DNA of 46,337 nt from JAFDZV01 sp966128725 (GTDB lineage: Bacteria; Bacteroidota; Ignavibacteria; OLB7). The position numbers were made by a program, and so were the translations under genes. Shown here one piece after another: positions 1 to 8,550 of this stretch (within the stretch, counting starts at the first letter, position 1; every line of letters starts with the position of its first letter). The DNA lies in assembly GCA_966128725.1 (NCBI GenBank), contig CBHYLN010000024.1, positions 1 through 46,337 of the forward strand. Reading direction: 5' to 3'. The notes beneath the pieces were generated by a model. It was not told the DNA's origin, did no database searches, and worked only from the letters and a program-made list of their open reading frames with translations.

Positions 1-84
1 AGTCTGCGTGTTGGTAAGCGCCGCCAGGGCCATTACCGAAACGAGCACTACCGCCAGTGCGGCAAAACGAATGCGTGTCTGCAT
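1..84 (-). CDS. Start of a secreted protein (partial, runs off left edge)
   Basis: Only the first 28 codons are inside the window. They encode a basic start (MQTRIR) followed by a hydrophobic run rich in Ala, Val and Leu, which is a typical Sec signal peptide. An AAAAGGAGA ribosome site lies six bases before the ATG at 84. A second in-frame ATG at 90 is too close to that site, so 84 is preferred. The mature protein is not visible, so no function can be given. Confidence 0.6.
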   Translation of the reverse strand, partial: MQTRIRFAALAVVLVSVMALAALTNTQT

Positions 85-633
85 CGCCATTCTCCTTTTG
101 AGGATACTGGATGTGATGTACCTGCTTGAAAAGAATGTGCCTGCCGGAGCATGGCCACAGCCGCCATCAACCGAAGCGCACGGCATCGGGCATGCCGGTT
201 GCATGATCACCATGCGCCGGGCACGCAACAGCTCACGGCCGTTCCGGATTTCGGGAACATTCTCTGATAGTGATAAAGAGGAACTCGACGGGTGGAATTG
301 GACATGCCGACCGGTCGGCAATCACTTTTTTTCAACGCCGGGCGGCTACTGCCGGGGCACGGGCGCCCCAACCGCAACGGCCGCGGCACACCGGAAGTCC
401 GGTAATCAATCGGCAACATGATACCGTAACACACGGCACGGCAAGCAGCGTGATGGGCCGGGGGTTATGAGCCATGGTGTGATGGTGCTGGATCACAGGG
501 CGCGCGGTTGCGGCCCGGATGGGCGACATTCCGCCCGCCCACGCCGATCGCGCCGTGAAGCACGCGATCGGCACATGCCCGCTGTCCGCGGGCGCTGACC
601 CGGAATCGGCCGTTGAGCCGATCCCCTTTCCGC
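85..633. other. Non-coding stretch, no recognisable gene
   Basis: The open frames here on both strands have no family resemblance and no ribosome site. The stretch separates two leftward genes and holds one perfect 16-bp palindrome (305-320). It probably holds the promoter of the secreted protein that starts at 84. No promoter motif was recognised with confidence. Confidence 0.5.
305..320. repeat. Perfect 16-bp palindrome followed by a T run
   Basis: TGCCGACCGGTCGGCA reads the same on both strands. Five bases later there is a run of seven T on the + strand. It could be a dyad operator for the leftward gene that starts at 84, or a weak terminator whose loop would be ACCGGT. No + strand gene upstream needs a terminator, so an operator is slightly favoured. 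Confidence 0.35.
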
Positions 634-1203
634 CTACGCCTCGCCCTTCATCTCCACGAACAACTTCTCCTCGAAGTTCTTCCACATCATGCTCTCCACG
701 GGACGGTCCGTGCGGGAATTATACTTGGCCGACCCCTTCACGTTGTACGGCACGCCAACGTTGCCGCCGGTGGTGAAGTAGATCAACTGGCCAACCGGCA
801 TCCCGGCATATACGCGGATGGGCTGCTTCACCGAAATCTCCAGCGTCCAGTGGTTGCAGAATCCCACATCGCCCTTGCCCGCCGTGGCGTGGATATCGAT
901 GCCGAGACGGCCCACCGAGCTCTTCCCTTCCAGGAAGGGCACGTGTTTGTGGCTTTCGGTGTACTCCACCGTGACGCCCAGATAGAACTTGTGCGGCTCC
1001 AGAACGAACCCCTCGTCCGGTATCCGGAACGTGGTAATGGTGTTGTGCTTGCGTGCGTCGAGTTCGTAGTTATCGTAGGTGGCAAGCCACTCGCCCAGAT
1101 GCACATCGTAGCTGTTCGAGCCCAGCGATTGCGGCCGGAATGGTTCGATAACGATATCACGGTCGGCTATTGCCTGAAGAATGTCTGTGTCCGAAAGAAT
1201 CAT
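634..1203 (-). CDS. dcd: dCTP deaminase (Dcd/Dut superfamily)
   Basis: This 189-residue protein matches the dCTP deaminase family over its whole length and has the usual family size. The Dcd/Dut core is visible: the segment KSSVGRLGID at about residues 94-103, then the GDVGF turn and the HWTLEIS strand with the conserved glutamate at about residue 122. The C-terminal GMPVGQLIYF strand follows. The enzyme deaminates dCTP to dUTP in the cytosol, which feeds dTMP synthesis. Some relatives also hydrolyse dUTP directly, and the sequence alone does not settle which type this is. The gene stands alone and has only a weak GGA before the start. Confidence 0.9.
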   Translation of the reverse strand: MILSDTDILQAIADRDIVIEPFRPQSLGSNSYDVHLGEWLATYDNYELDARKHNTITTFRIPDEGFVLEPHKFYLGVTVEYTESHKHVPFLEGKSSVGRLGIDIHATAGKGDVGFCNHWTLEISVKQPIRVYAGMPVGQLIYFTTGGNVGVPYNVKGSAKYNSRTDRPVESMMWKNFEEKLFVEMKGEA

Positions 1204-1521
1204 CGATTGGTCCGAGTGCTGTTACGGTTCGTTTGCGGGAGCCTGTGTGGAAATGATCCATTGAATGAGGCAGCACACAAGCTAACCCCGCACGCCCGTT
1301 TGTACAAAGGCATTGCGGGCACAATGCGGTTACAGGCACAATGCTGCGATCGCCCGCACGCACGGGCCTGCCCCCCCCGGCCCGCAAACAGCTGCGCCGC
1401 CGTACCTGTTGGGGGGAACATCCACCAGGTCAGTACGGCGGCGCTGTGCAGCGAGAGACATATTCGGCCATCCGGCCCTTGCGGTGAAACCGGATGTGGA
1501 GTATTAACGGATTATCCCGCG

Positions 1522-1553
1522 GGCCTGCACAGGCTGAGAACCCTGTGCAGGCC
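1522..1553. repeat. 12-bp inverted repeat (hairpin)
   Basis: GGCCTGCACAGG at 1522-1533 pairs perfectly with CCTGTGCAGGCC at 1542-1553 around an eight-base loop. There is no T run after it, so it is not a standard intrinsic terminator. Confidence 0.5.
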
Positions 1554-1604
1554 GCGCGGTTGACAATCCGACGTGTGGATAATCTCGGTATGTCCGCTGC
1601 TACG

Positions 1605-1623
1605 GCAGCCCGTTACGGGCTGC
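1605..1623. repeat. Short hairpin GCAGCCCG/CGGGCTGC type
   Basis: GCAGCCCGT and ACGGGCTGC flank a single T. The same arms (GCAGCCCG, CGGGCTGC) form the hairpin just after ileS at 45916-45937. Two copies in one window hint at a small dispersed palindrome, but the arms are too short to be sure. Confidence 0.3.
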
Positions 1624-2313
1624 AGGGAGCAATCGATACAGTTGGCCGTATTCGCACATTGGGCAACTTGCCGGAACGTGGGATACGTACAGGCCACAAC
1701 CGCCCAGCGCCATACACGACGCCTGCCACGGCGGCAACCACCACGCCTGGCAACAATCGGCTTCCGATATTGCCGCCCCTGATACCACCAGGGAACCAAA
1801 CAACCCGGCAATGCAACGGCAATCTCCATCGGCGGGCCGTAGCGCCCAACACGCCGGCCCTGGCCTTCGGGCGGAAATTGATGTTGCAGGACGTCCGGTT
1901 GTTGATGGTCGGCACGCCACCGGCGCACGGCAACGGAAATTCGGTGGGAGACCCGAAAACCGCACCGTGCGTGCGCTCACGAACGCCACGTGCCCATCGA
2001 TTGCAACAGCCATCACCAGGGCACACATGCGCAACGTTGAAACCGGCGAAACACGCGCTTCCGGAGGACGTTTCCTCGTGTGGGGTTTGACGCCCGCAAT
2101 CCCGCCCCTGACGCGGGCCGGCGTGATACAGGCAGCGCAGGCGCATACAACGCTCCGGAGGTCGACGAGGCACATCCGGCAACAGGGATCACCAATGCCG
2201 TATCCTTCAAACCAACCGCATGCAGGTAAAGAGGAATACCGAACCCTGAATTGGACATCGCGCAAAATCGAGCATCGGACGGGCCGCGCACCGAGCGAAC
2301 CCGGGACGCCGTA

Positions 2314-3006
2314 TCAGCCGGCCAGAAGCCGGGCCGCCTCGGCAAGGCGGGGCAGCCCGCCCAGCAGCTTCCGCATCACCATGTCCGTACCGCTGTGGTA
2401 CAGATGATCGCGCCCGTCGTACGCGTCGGCATGATGCTCGCCAACCACATCGCTTACACCGCGCACAACAAGGCACGGCACGGCGTTGCGGCGCGCCACG
2501 TAGGCAATCGCCGCCGACTCCCAGTCGGCAGCCAGCGCCTCGAAACGCTCCGCCAGTTGCGCAACCTCCGATGGCTGCAAGTCGCGATCGCCGGATACAA
2601 TCGTGCCACAACGAACGGGCCACGGCAACAGGGCCAGCACATCCGGGGCCGGCGCGCAATCGGTGGTGTAGTGCAGCAGTTCGCCGGCGGGGTCGCCGAT
2701 CTCCACCACCATGTCGTACACCACGGTTCGCCCGGCCACAATCACGTCGCCAACGGCGCCGCGGCCGCCCAGCCCACCGCAGGTCCCGATATTCACCAGG
2801 GCCGCCGGCCCCCAGCGGTTGATGGCGTATTGCGCCGATGCCGCGGCGGCGATCTTCCCCCACCCCCCATTAAACAGCACAACGGGCATTGCCACCGTGC
2901 CGGCCGAAATCCAATCGCCGTATGGCGACTGCCCGCACGGCAGGCCCGCCAACACATCGCGCACCACACGCCACTCGCTGTCCGCCGAAACAATCACAAC
3001 AATCAT
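2314..3006 (-). CDS. MTA/SAH-type nucleosidase (PNP/UDP phosphorylase family)
   Basis: This 230-residue cytosolic enzyme belongs to the purine nucleoside phosphorylase/nucleosidase superfamily and is close in size and motifs to 5'-methylthioadenosine/S-adenosylhomocysteine nucleosidase. Visible motifs are the N-terminal strand with a Glu (E11), the glycine-rich NIGTCGGLGG turn (about 72-81), the DWESAA segment holding the base/ribose-contacting Glu163, and RGVSD (182-186) with the catalytic Asp186. The expected reaction is cleavage of the glycosidic bond of MTA, SAH or a related nucleoside. A futalosine hydrolase-like role is a possible alternative. A strong GGAGG lies seven bases before the ATG. 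It is transcribed divergently from the IolB-like gene. Confidence 0.75.
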   Translation of the reverse strand: MIVVIVSADSEWRVVRDVLAGLPCGQSPYGDWISAGTVAMPVVLFNGGWGKIAAAASAQYAINRWGPAALVNIGTCGGLGGRGAVGDVIVAGRTVVYDMVVEIGDPAGELLHYTTDCAPAPDVLALLPWPVRCGTIVSGDRDLQPSEVAQLAERFEALAADWESAAIAYVARRNAVPCLVVRGVSDVVGEHHADAYDGRDHLYHSGTDMVMRKLLGGLPRLAEAARLLAG

Positions 3007-3302
3007 GCTGTCGCCTCCGGGTTATACTCGGCATGCCTTTCATGCTCGCGGGATCCGCACGCCGCATGGGCGGGTAGCCCGCACACCCGGCATGCGCCGT
3101 TAGGCCCTGTGCGCCGGGCACCATGCCACAAACCGTGCTGCAAACCATGCCGCGCAAATCTATCACCCGCGGACGCCCCGGCATCGTGGGAGGCGCAACG
3201 CCCGATGCGCAACGCCGTGCAGGCAACCACGGCAACACGCGCCAATCGGTTGGCCGAATATTCATAGTTTCCGGGCCTATTGATTACCCAACACCCGTGA
3301 GC

Positions 3303-4094
3303 ATGACCATGGCAGACCATCGCTGGCTTCTTCGCAACACGGCCGCCGCCAAGGGCCGCACCATTGTGGCCTCGCCGGCCACAAGCGACTTCCAATACAT
3401 CACCGCCGCGCGCATCGTGCTGGATGCCTCGGTGCCCAGCGTTACCGCGCGCAACCCGGGCGCCGAAACCACGCTGCTGGTGCTGCATGGCGCCGGCCGC
3501 GTGCACGTGGGCGGCAATACGTATCAGGTTGAACGCTTCGATGGCGTGTATGTGCCGCGCGGCGAGGAGTTCCGCGCCGAAACCGACGGCGAGCTGGACA
3601 TCGTGGAAGGCAGCGCGCCAACGGCACTTACCTGCCAAGCCGCGCATGTGCGGCACGCGGAGGCGCGGCAGCAGGAAGGGATGTATCTGCGTGTGGGCGC
3701 CGAGCCGTATTTCCGTGAGATCCACAAGGTGATTGCCGAGAACGTGGAGGGCGGCAAGCTGATGACCGGCGTTACCATGTCGGCGCCCGGCAACTGGACC
3801 AGTTGGCCGCCGCACGAACACGCGGCCACACAGGAGGAGATGTACCTGTTCTTCGACATGCCCCGGTTCGGCACGCAGTACGTATACACCGACCCCACAA
3901 CGCCGGAGCTGATTACACCCGTGTATCAGGATGACGCCGTGGTGATCGTCAAGGGCTACCACCCCAACGTCGCTGTGCCGGGCTACCCCATCAACTTCGC
4001 GTGGATCCTGTGCTCGCTTGAGGACACCACCTGGCGCAAGCTGGGCGGCGTGAACGTGCAGCCGGAGTTTCAAATGGAGACGGGGTTGCGGTAG
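3303..4094 (+). CDS. iolB: IolB-like 5-deoxy-glucuronate isomerase (KduI/IolB family)
   Basis: This 263-residue double-cupin protein resembles 5-deoxy-D-glucuronate isomerase, an enzyme of myo-inositol breakdown. The metal-site motif is visible as PPHEHAATQEEM (about 169-180: His171, His173, Glu178/179), with a further His in KGYHPNVAVPGY (His220). The N-terminal cupin (about 50-105) has the VPRGEEF turn. No other inositol gene lies nearby, so pathway membership is inferred from the family alone. The start is uncertain: ATG at 3303 and ATG at 3309 are both possible and neither has a good ribosome site. Confidence 0.75.
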   Translation: MTMADHRWLLRNTAAAKGRTIVASPATSDFQYITAARIVLDASVPSVTARNPGAETTLLVLHGAGRVHVGGNTYQVERFDGVYVPRGEEFRAETDGELDIVEGSAPTALTCQAAHVRHAEARQQEGMYLRVGAEPYFREIHKVIAENVEGGKLMTGVTMSAPGNWTSWPPHEHAATQEEMYLFFDMPRFGTQYVYTDPTTPELITPVYQDDAVVIVKGYHPNVAVPGYPINFAWILCSLEDTTWRKLGGVNVQPEFQMETGLR

Positions 4095-4160
4095 GGTGCT
4101 GGCCATGCGAATGAAATAGACCTGCGCAAATTGATTGGCTTTCGATCAAGCTCTATTCGC

Positions 4161-4625
4161 ATGGGAGAGGATTACTTTAGCAAAGAAGTCGAAACTTCAG
4201 ACACGGTAATTACAATGATGGACTTAGCAATGCTTATCAATATGCATTTCAAAATGCGACGCGGTGCTGCTGCATATGGCTCGAACCATCCGCCCGGGGT
4301 CTTGGCACCACACGAGCAACAGCGTGTAAACTACGATTCAATGGTACGAACGTGGCACACGAGCGATTCGGACGGCAATCCGCAACCGCCTCCGCCATCC
4401 TTCGACGAATGCATTGCTGCCTGGCCTGCTTTTGCACGCAGATACAATACCCATATGCGACACGTCCATATGCAGCATCGCGAGGGCAATCCGACTACGG
4501 ACAGAGAAGAACGTGGCCTATTCCCGGTATGGGAAAGCCGTGGCAGCTTGATTGCGGCTTATCTATATGAAGACCCTTTTGACCTACGCACAACCTATGA
4601 CGTTTCATACGATGATCTAAAATAG
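4161..4625 (+). CDS. Hypothetical protein paired with the FRG gene
   Basis: This frame encodes about 154 residues of no family I recognise. The central part is rich in His, Pro and Asp, and the protein ends in an acidic tail. It stops eight bases before the FRG-domain gene, so the two are probably co-transcribed. Both have lower GC than the genes around them, which suggests joint acquisition. The start is unsettled: ATG 4161 is used here, a TTG at 4131 would add ten residues, and ATG 4215 would shorten it. No ribosome site stands out. In such a pair the small gene could be a partner or an antitoxin, but this is a guess. Confidence 0.5.
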   Translation: MGEDYFSKEVETSDTVITMMDLAMLINMHFKMRRGAAAYGSNHPPGVLAPHEQQRVNYDSMVRTWHTSDSDGNPQPPPPSFDECIAAWPAFARRYNTHMRHVHMQHREGNPTTDREERGLFPVWESRGSLIAAYLYEDPFDLRTTYDVSYDDLK

Positions 4626-4633
4626 AATTTTAT

Positions 4634-5521
4634 ATGAGCACTTTTCCCGAGATCGTCAACTGCAAGACAGCCGGTGAACTATTCGACCGACTTCTACCTA
4701 ACCGCGATCCGTTCTCTGGCAAAAGCGGACAGGAATGGATGTTCCGTGGTCAGCGCGACGCAGAATGGCGGTTACAACCATCTCTCTATCGGGATAGCGA
4801 AAAGAATCTGTTTCCTACGCTAAGTGCATGGCGGCATTTTTCTGATCTCAGCGATTTCAGAGAGATCTCGTTCGCTGAGTGCAGGCTATTGATGAAGTTT
4901 GCAGAGGAAGCATACCGAACCGGGCTCCCAGTCCCTCTGCGTTCAGACATGGACAGCCTCCAGAGACTAGCCAATGCAAACGTGCTTCAATTCAGCAATT
5001 TTAATTTATCACTGGTTGCATTAGCTCAACATTACGGCATTCCGACGAGATTGCTTGACTGGACATCGAGTGCGTTCGCGGCAGCCTACTTCGCTGCGAG
5101 AGAGGCTGCGAACAACTTCGACGGCACCAAAGTTAAGACCACCAACAGACTCGCCGTATGGGCTGTGCAAAGATCCTTGTTCAAATCGTTTCATGTATCT
5201 TCTCTAAAGAAACCTGGGCTCGCCTCCACACGTCCAGATAATTCGATCAATTCAAACATGATCGCTCAACGAGGAACTTTCATTCTAAACATGGAGGACA
5301 TAAAATTCGATATGCCAAATCAACCCCCAGACTATTTATCAGGAATCCAGGATTTGGCCACGTCAAACGGAACACTCTGCTTCATAAAATACACACTTCC
5401 AGTTATTGAGAGTTTCGAGCTTCTTCGCCTGCTGAGCGGCGTAGGGGTTTCGGGCTCAACTTTGTTCCCTGGATATAGCGGCGTCGTCGATACTGTTCTC
5501 GAAAGTCGACATCTGCACTAA
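4634..5521 (+). CDS. FRG-domain protein
   Basis: This 295-residue protein carries the FRG domain. MFRGQRDAEWRLQPSLYRD (about 36-54) contains the Phe-Arg-Gly motif that names the family, and LAQHYGIPTRLLDWT (about 130-144), followed by an Ala/Phe-rich helix, is the second conserved block. FRG proteins are widespread in bacteria and phages, often in accessory and defence-type regions. Their biochemical activity was not established to my knowledge. There is no signal peptide, so it is probably cytosolic. Codon use is AT-richer than in neighbouring genes, which suggests horizontal transfer together with the gene just upstream. Confidence 0.8.
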   Translation: MSTFPEIVNCKTAGELFDRLLPNRDPFSGKSGQEWMFRGQRDAEWRLQPSLYRDSEKNLFPTLSAWRHFSDLSDFREISFAECRLLMKFAEEAYRTGLPVPLRSDMDSLQRLANANVLQFSNFNLSLVALAQHYGIPTRLLDWTSSAFAAAYFAAREAANNFDGTKVKTTNRLAVWAVQRSLFKSFHVSSLKKPGLASTRPDNSINSNMIAQRGTFILNMEDIKFDMPNQPPDYLSGIQDLATSNGTLCFIKYTLPVIESFELLRLLSGVGVSGSTLFPGYSGVVDTVLESRHLH

Positions 5522-5579
5522 GCCCTTCTAAACGCGCTCCTTTAATCCGAGAAATTGATGCACAGCATTTGGAATTGCC

Positions 5580-5885
5580 CTACTCGAAAACAGCGCGCCT
5601 GCTTTCGAGCCATCCAGGTGACACCACTTTCCCTAGCCCGACCCCTGCAAACGGTCCTGAATCCATACTGTCAGCAGGACAAAGCATCCCCCCAAACACC
5701 GTCACTCCCAAACCAGCGAGTGCCCCCCGCTCAACAATGATGGCCTGCCCACGCCGACCACGTCCACGATTTGTAAGATTGGTGTAAGTCGACGCTGGTT
5801 CGACCAGCATCGATACAACTCCCAAACCGACTCCCGACTCAAGAGCAGAAACGGGATTGAAGTAGCAACCTGCCCACACCCTCAC
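5580..5885 (-). CDS. Hypothetical protein, possibly coupled to the upstream gene
   Basis: This frame of 101 residues starts with GTG at 5885, which overlaps the stop codon of the leftward gene 5885-6511 (TAG/GTG overlap). That geometry suits translational coupling. The product is rich in Gly and Val and has no recognised domain. Its codon use is less GC-rich than that of its upstream neighbour and closer to the convergent FRG gene. It may be a real small gene or a chance frame. Confidence 0.35.
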   Translation of the reverse strand: MRVWAGCYFNPVSALESGVGLGVVSMLVEPASTYTNLTNRGRGRRGQAIIVERGALAGLGVTVFGGMLCPADSMDSGPFAGVGLGKVVSPGWLESRRAVFE

Positions 5886-6511
5886 TACCGAAACGCAATC
5901 GCGATGGCGAGATACGGGAGGGTCCCATCGCGTTCCTCGGAAAGCGAGATCACGCCTGCCTGGAGTTCGAGACCGATGCCGGTGAATCGCGAGATGTAGC
6001 CTATGCGCGCGCCGTAAACGGGCTGCACCCGCAGATCACGGAAGCCGTTCAGCACACCATACGGCTCAAGGTTCACCCCGCCGATATCACCGGACACCGT
6101 GAGATGCCCGGCTCGCAGTTCGGGCCCGATTGCCGCGTAGGGGAAAACGTAGTGCAGGCCAATCTCCGCCCCAAGGCCAACCCGGATTGCGGAGTCGGCC
6201 AACGGCACGCTCCAGCTAAGGCGCGCATTGCCGTTGAAATACGGCAGCACGATGTTGTAGTCCTCGGCCCAGAGCAGGCCGCCGACCATCAGCCTGAACC
6301 GACTGTCCCACGTCGGCGAGTCCTGCTGCGCAGCGCCGAGAGAATCGATACCAACCGAATCAGCGCCGACCGAAGCGGTGCCAGCCGAATCCACGCCAGC
6401 AGGCGAATCCACGGGCAGCGTACGATCGTCCGGTGCGGCCTGCGCCGTGCACGCCGGCACAGTACCACACCAGATCAGGAACCCTACCACTCCAACCAGG
6501 CCATTTCGCAT
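5885..6511 (-). CDS. Secreted, probably outer-membrane beta-barrel protein
   Basis: This 208-residue protein has an N-terminal signal peptide (hydrophobic GLVGVVGFLIW, then Ala-rich residues up to about 25). A linker with repeated D-S-x-G units follows (about 30-65: VDSAG, VGADSVG, IDSLG). The rest alternates polar and hydrophobic residues with regularly spaced aromatics and glycines, which is the pattern of a small beta-barrel. The last residue is Phe-Arg rather than a final aromatic. GTGGAGG lies four bases before the ATG at 6511, which decides the start over an upstream ATG at 6535. A porin-like or cell-surface role is likely and the exact function is unknown. Confidence 0.65.
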   Translation of the reverse strand: MRNGLVGVVGFLIWCGTVPACTAQAAPDDRTLPVDSPAGVDSAGTASVGADSVGIDSLGAAQQDSPTWDSRFRLMVGGLLWAEDYNIVLPYFNGNARLSWSVPLADSAIRVGLGAEIGLHYVFPYAAIGPELRAGHLTVSGDIGGVNLEPYGVLNGFRDLRVQPVYGARIGYISRFTGIGLELQAGVISLSEERDGTLPYLAIAIAFR

Positions 6512-6723
6512 CGGTCCTCCACGACGTATATGCATACAGCGCCGTCATGCCCGGCTGACACGTGCAATCCCGGCGTGTAACACCAACCACGCCACACACG
6601 GCGGCCCCTGACAGGCGGCAGGCCCGTTTCAATTCGTGCGGGCGATCGAATTCCGCATCCGTCGCCCACGTTCAGTCTGTAAGTTCGTGGCGGATCATCC
6701 TCCCCCTCTTTCGGAGACATAGC

Positions 6724-6930
6724 ATGGTATTACCCATCGTGCTCGCGGTGGTGTTTCTTGCCGCCGGCATCACACTGATCATCAAACGCGCCGCCGCCGC
6801 TCACGGCTTTTCGCTGGTGATGGGCGGAACCACGCCGCCGTTCATCATGACGATGTTGGGCGGGTTCTTCATCGCGCTGGCCGGCGCAACGGTGTATCTG
6901 TACGCGTCCGGGATGCTGGGCCATCGGTGA
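6724..6930 (+). CDS. Small membrane protein, two transmembrane segments
   Basis: The 68-residue product is almost wholly hydrophobic. Residues 2-20 form one membrane helix and about residues 38-62 a second, with a short positively charged loop (IIKRAAAAHG) between them. A GGAG lies eight bases before the ATG. No family is recognised. It stands alone between leftward genes, so it probably has its own promoter at about 6600-6700. Confidence 0.6.
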   Translation: MVLPIVLAVVFLAAGITLIIKRAAAAHGFSLVMGGTTPPFIMTMLGGFFIALAGATVYLYASGMLGHR

Positions 6931-6960
6931 GCGCGCCGCGCGGTTATACGCGGGAGCGGC

Positions 6961-7932
6961 CTACCACTCCAGATGCCGGGCGCTGTGAAACTCCATGGCA
7001 GCCCCCGAAACCGGATCGGTGAACGCAAGGCGGCTGGCAAGCAGTTGCAGCGGCCGATCGAAGTTGTACGGGCCGAAGGGCTGGGCCGTTGGGTATAACC
7101 GATCGTTACGGATCGGGCAGCCAATCGCGGCAAGGTGCGCGCGGATCTGGTGCTTGCGCCCTGTGTGTGGGCGCAGGCGCAGCAACATGCGGGCGCCGTC
7201 GCGTTGAAGGATCTCCGCCTGTGTGCTGGCTGTATTGGCCACAACGGTTTCAGGCGGCCGCAGGCCAACATCCGGCACGGCCATCCGAAACCAGGGATCG
7301 CCGGCCACCACGTCACCGATAATCTGAAATCGATCTGGCAGCTCGCGGCCCGCCAGCGCCACGGCCATGTACTCCTTCACAATCGCGCGCTCGGCAAACA
7401 GCCGATGGCAGGCCACGCGGGTTGCACGCCGAACGGAGAACAGCACCAGCCCGGCCGTTTCGCGATCCAGCCGATGGGCGGGCGCCAGATCGGCGATGCC
7501 GGTTCGCCGCTGCAAACGCGCCAGCAGGCACTCGCGCACGTACGGCCCGGCGGGCACCACCGGCAGGAAATGCGGCTTGTCGGCAACAAGCAGATCGGCG
7601 TCCTGATACAGGATGGTTTCGGCGAAGGGGATCGCCGGCTCGCCGACAACCTCACGGCTGTAGCGGACGGTCAGATGCGGCGTGTACGGGGTCTGCGGCG
7701 TCAGCGGATCGCCGCCATCGGTACACACAAGCCCGTCGGCCATGCGGCGGCGCCAGGTTTCCAATCCAACGTGCGGGAATCGCGCGTGCAGGTATTCCAG
7801 AATGGTGGCGGGCGTCGGCCGCAGTGGCGGCAGATACAGCGAGGAACGCCCGTCTGGCGCCTGAAGGGGCGGCTCGCCGGCATGGGGTATGGGCAGGCCC
7901 GCCGCATCCGTGGAGTTCGGTAGTTCATTCAT
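6961..7932 (-). CDS. RluA-family RNA pseudouridine synthase
   Basis: This 323-residue enzyme converts specific uridines in rRNA or tRNA to pseudouridine. The family motif HRLDRETAGLVLF is present, with the catalytic Asp at about residue 156, followed by the KEYMAVA strand and the RPHTGRKHQIRAHLAAIG block. The first 90 residues lack a clear S4 RNA-binding domain but carry its approximate position, as in several RluA subgroups. The target site cannot be told from sequence. GAGG lies just before ATG 7932, which rules out the longer upstream frame. A perfect 11-bp inverted repeat lies 15 bases upstream of the start. Confidence 0.85.
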   Translation of the reverse strand: MNELPNSTDAAGLPIPHAGEPPLQAPDGRSSLYLPPLRPTPATILEYLHARFPHVGLETWRRRMADGLVCTDGGDPLTPQTPYTPHLTVRYSREVVGEPAIPFAETILYQDADLLVADKPHFLPVVPAGPYVRECLLARLQRRTGIADLAPAHRLDRETAGLVLFSVRRATRVACHRLFAERAIVKEYMAVALAGRELPDRFQIIGDVVAGDPWFRMAVPDVGLRPPETVVANTASTQAEILQRDGARMLLRLRPHTGRKHQIRAHLAAIGCPIRNDRLYPTAQPFGPYNFDRPLQLLASRLAFTDPVSGAAMEFHSARHLEW

Positions 7933-8550
7933 TGCTGCCTCGCCAATGCATGGGCAGGGTCCTGCCCATGCGCTGCGGATCGTGGGTCGTGCATCGCGGC
8001 ACAATCTACCATCGCAAACCCCAATGAGCCCCATGCCCGTGTTGGCGCCCCCACACGCCGATTACATCCCGACTACATCCCGGCAATGCATCGGTACCGG
8101 GAACCTCGCTGCATGGTACCGTTGCTCAATTGCATCACACGAATCGGCCGCGTACATTGCGCTCGGTTCCGCGTCCCCACTCCCCCCCAGTTGACAACCC
8201 AGGCACCCGCAGAAAGTTCTTCGGCACGACACGGCAAATCTCCGCGCCGTGGACGTGGCGTCGTCCGTTTATTCTATCCAACATCGAAACGCAATCGCGA
8301 TTCAATTACCATTCAACCGTATCGGCCCTACTCAGCGCGCGAAATCGGAACATGGGCATTCGCAGGATATACTATTCCCTCCCGTACCGCCCATTGGCTG
8401 GCTGTGAACTCCTACGATCTCATGGCGCGCGTGTTCTGGTAGTGATCTCACGTTCCGGTGACTCTGGTCCGCGCAGCCATCACGCTGCACAACCCGGCAC
8501 GCATGGCCTGGTTCTTTCATGATATTTTTTGGGGAGCGAAGAGAGTGTGT
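7933..8550. other. Divergent intergenic region upstream of the phosphorelay operon
   Basis: There is no gene here. The stretch separates the leftward pseudouridine synthase from the rightward histidine kinase and should hold promoters for both. It contains the 7948-7971 palindrome and becomes AT-richer from about 8270 to 8350. No promoter was identified with confidence. Confidence 0.5.
7948..7971. repeat. Perfect 11-bp inverted repeat with 2-base centre
   Basis: GCATGGGCAGG (7948-7958) and CCTGCCCATGC (7961-7971) pair perfectly around GT. It lies immediately upstream of the start of the pseudouridine synthase gene, inside the expected leader or promoter. It fits a dimeric repressor site, or an RNA hairpin that would sit close to the ribosome site. 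Confidence 0.5.

Larger units (their letters stand above)
1204..2313. other. 1.1-kb stretch without a recognisable gene
   Basis: Several open frames of 100-220 codons cross this stretch on both strands. Their translations are rich in Arg, Pro, Cys and Trp, they resemble no family I know, and none has a convincing ribosome site. Two hairpins (1522-1553 and 1605-1623) are the only clear structures. The stretch may be decayed coding sequence or long untranslated sequence. Confidence 0.5.

Noticed and set aside
1515..1600. TPP-riboswitch-like words (CTGAGA next to ACCC, later GGATAAT)
   Set aside because: The CTGAGA lies in the loop of a perfect hairpin, the CTGG/CCAG helix around GATAAT is missing, and no thiamine gene follows.
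1600..2265. Leftward frame of 221 codons
   Set aside because: It is rich in Cys, Trp and Arg, with no ribosome site and no family. A faint likeness of one shadow frame to a small membrane family (DUF2905) did not hold at the key residues.
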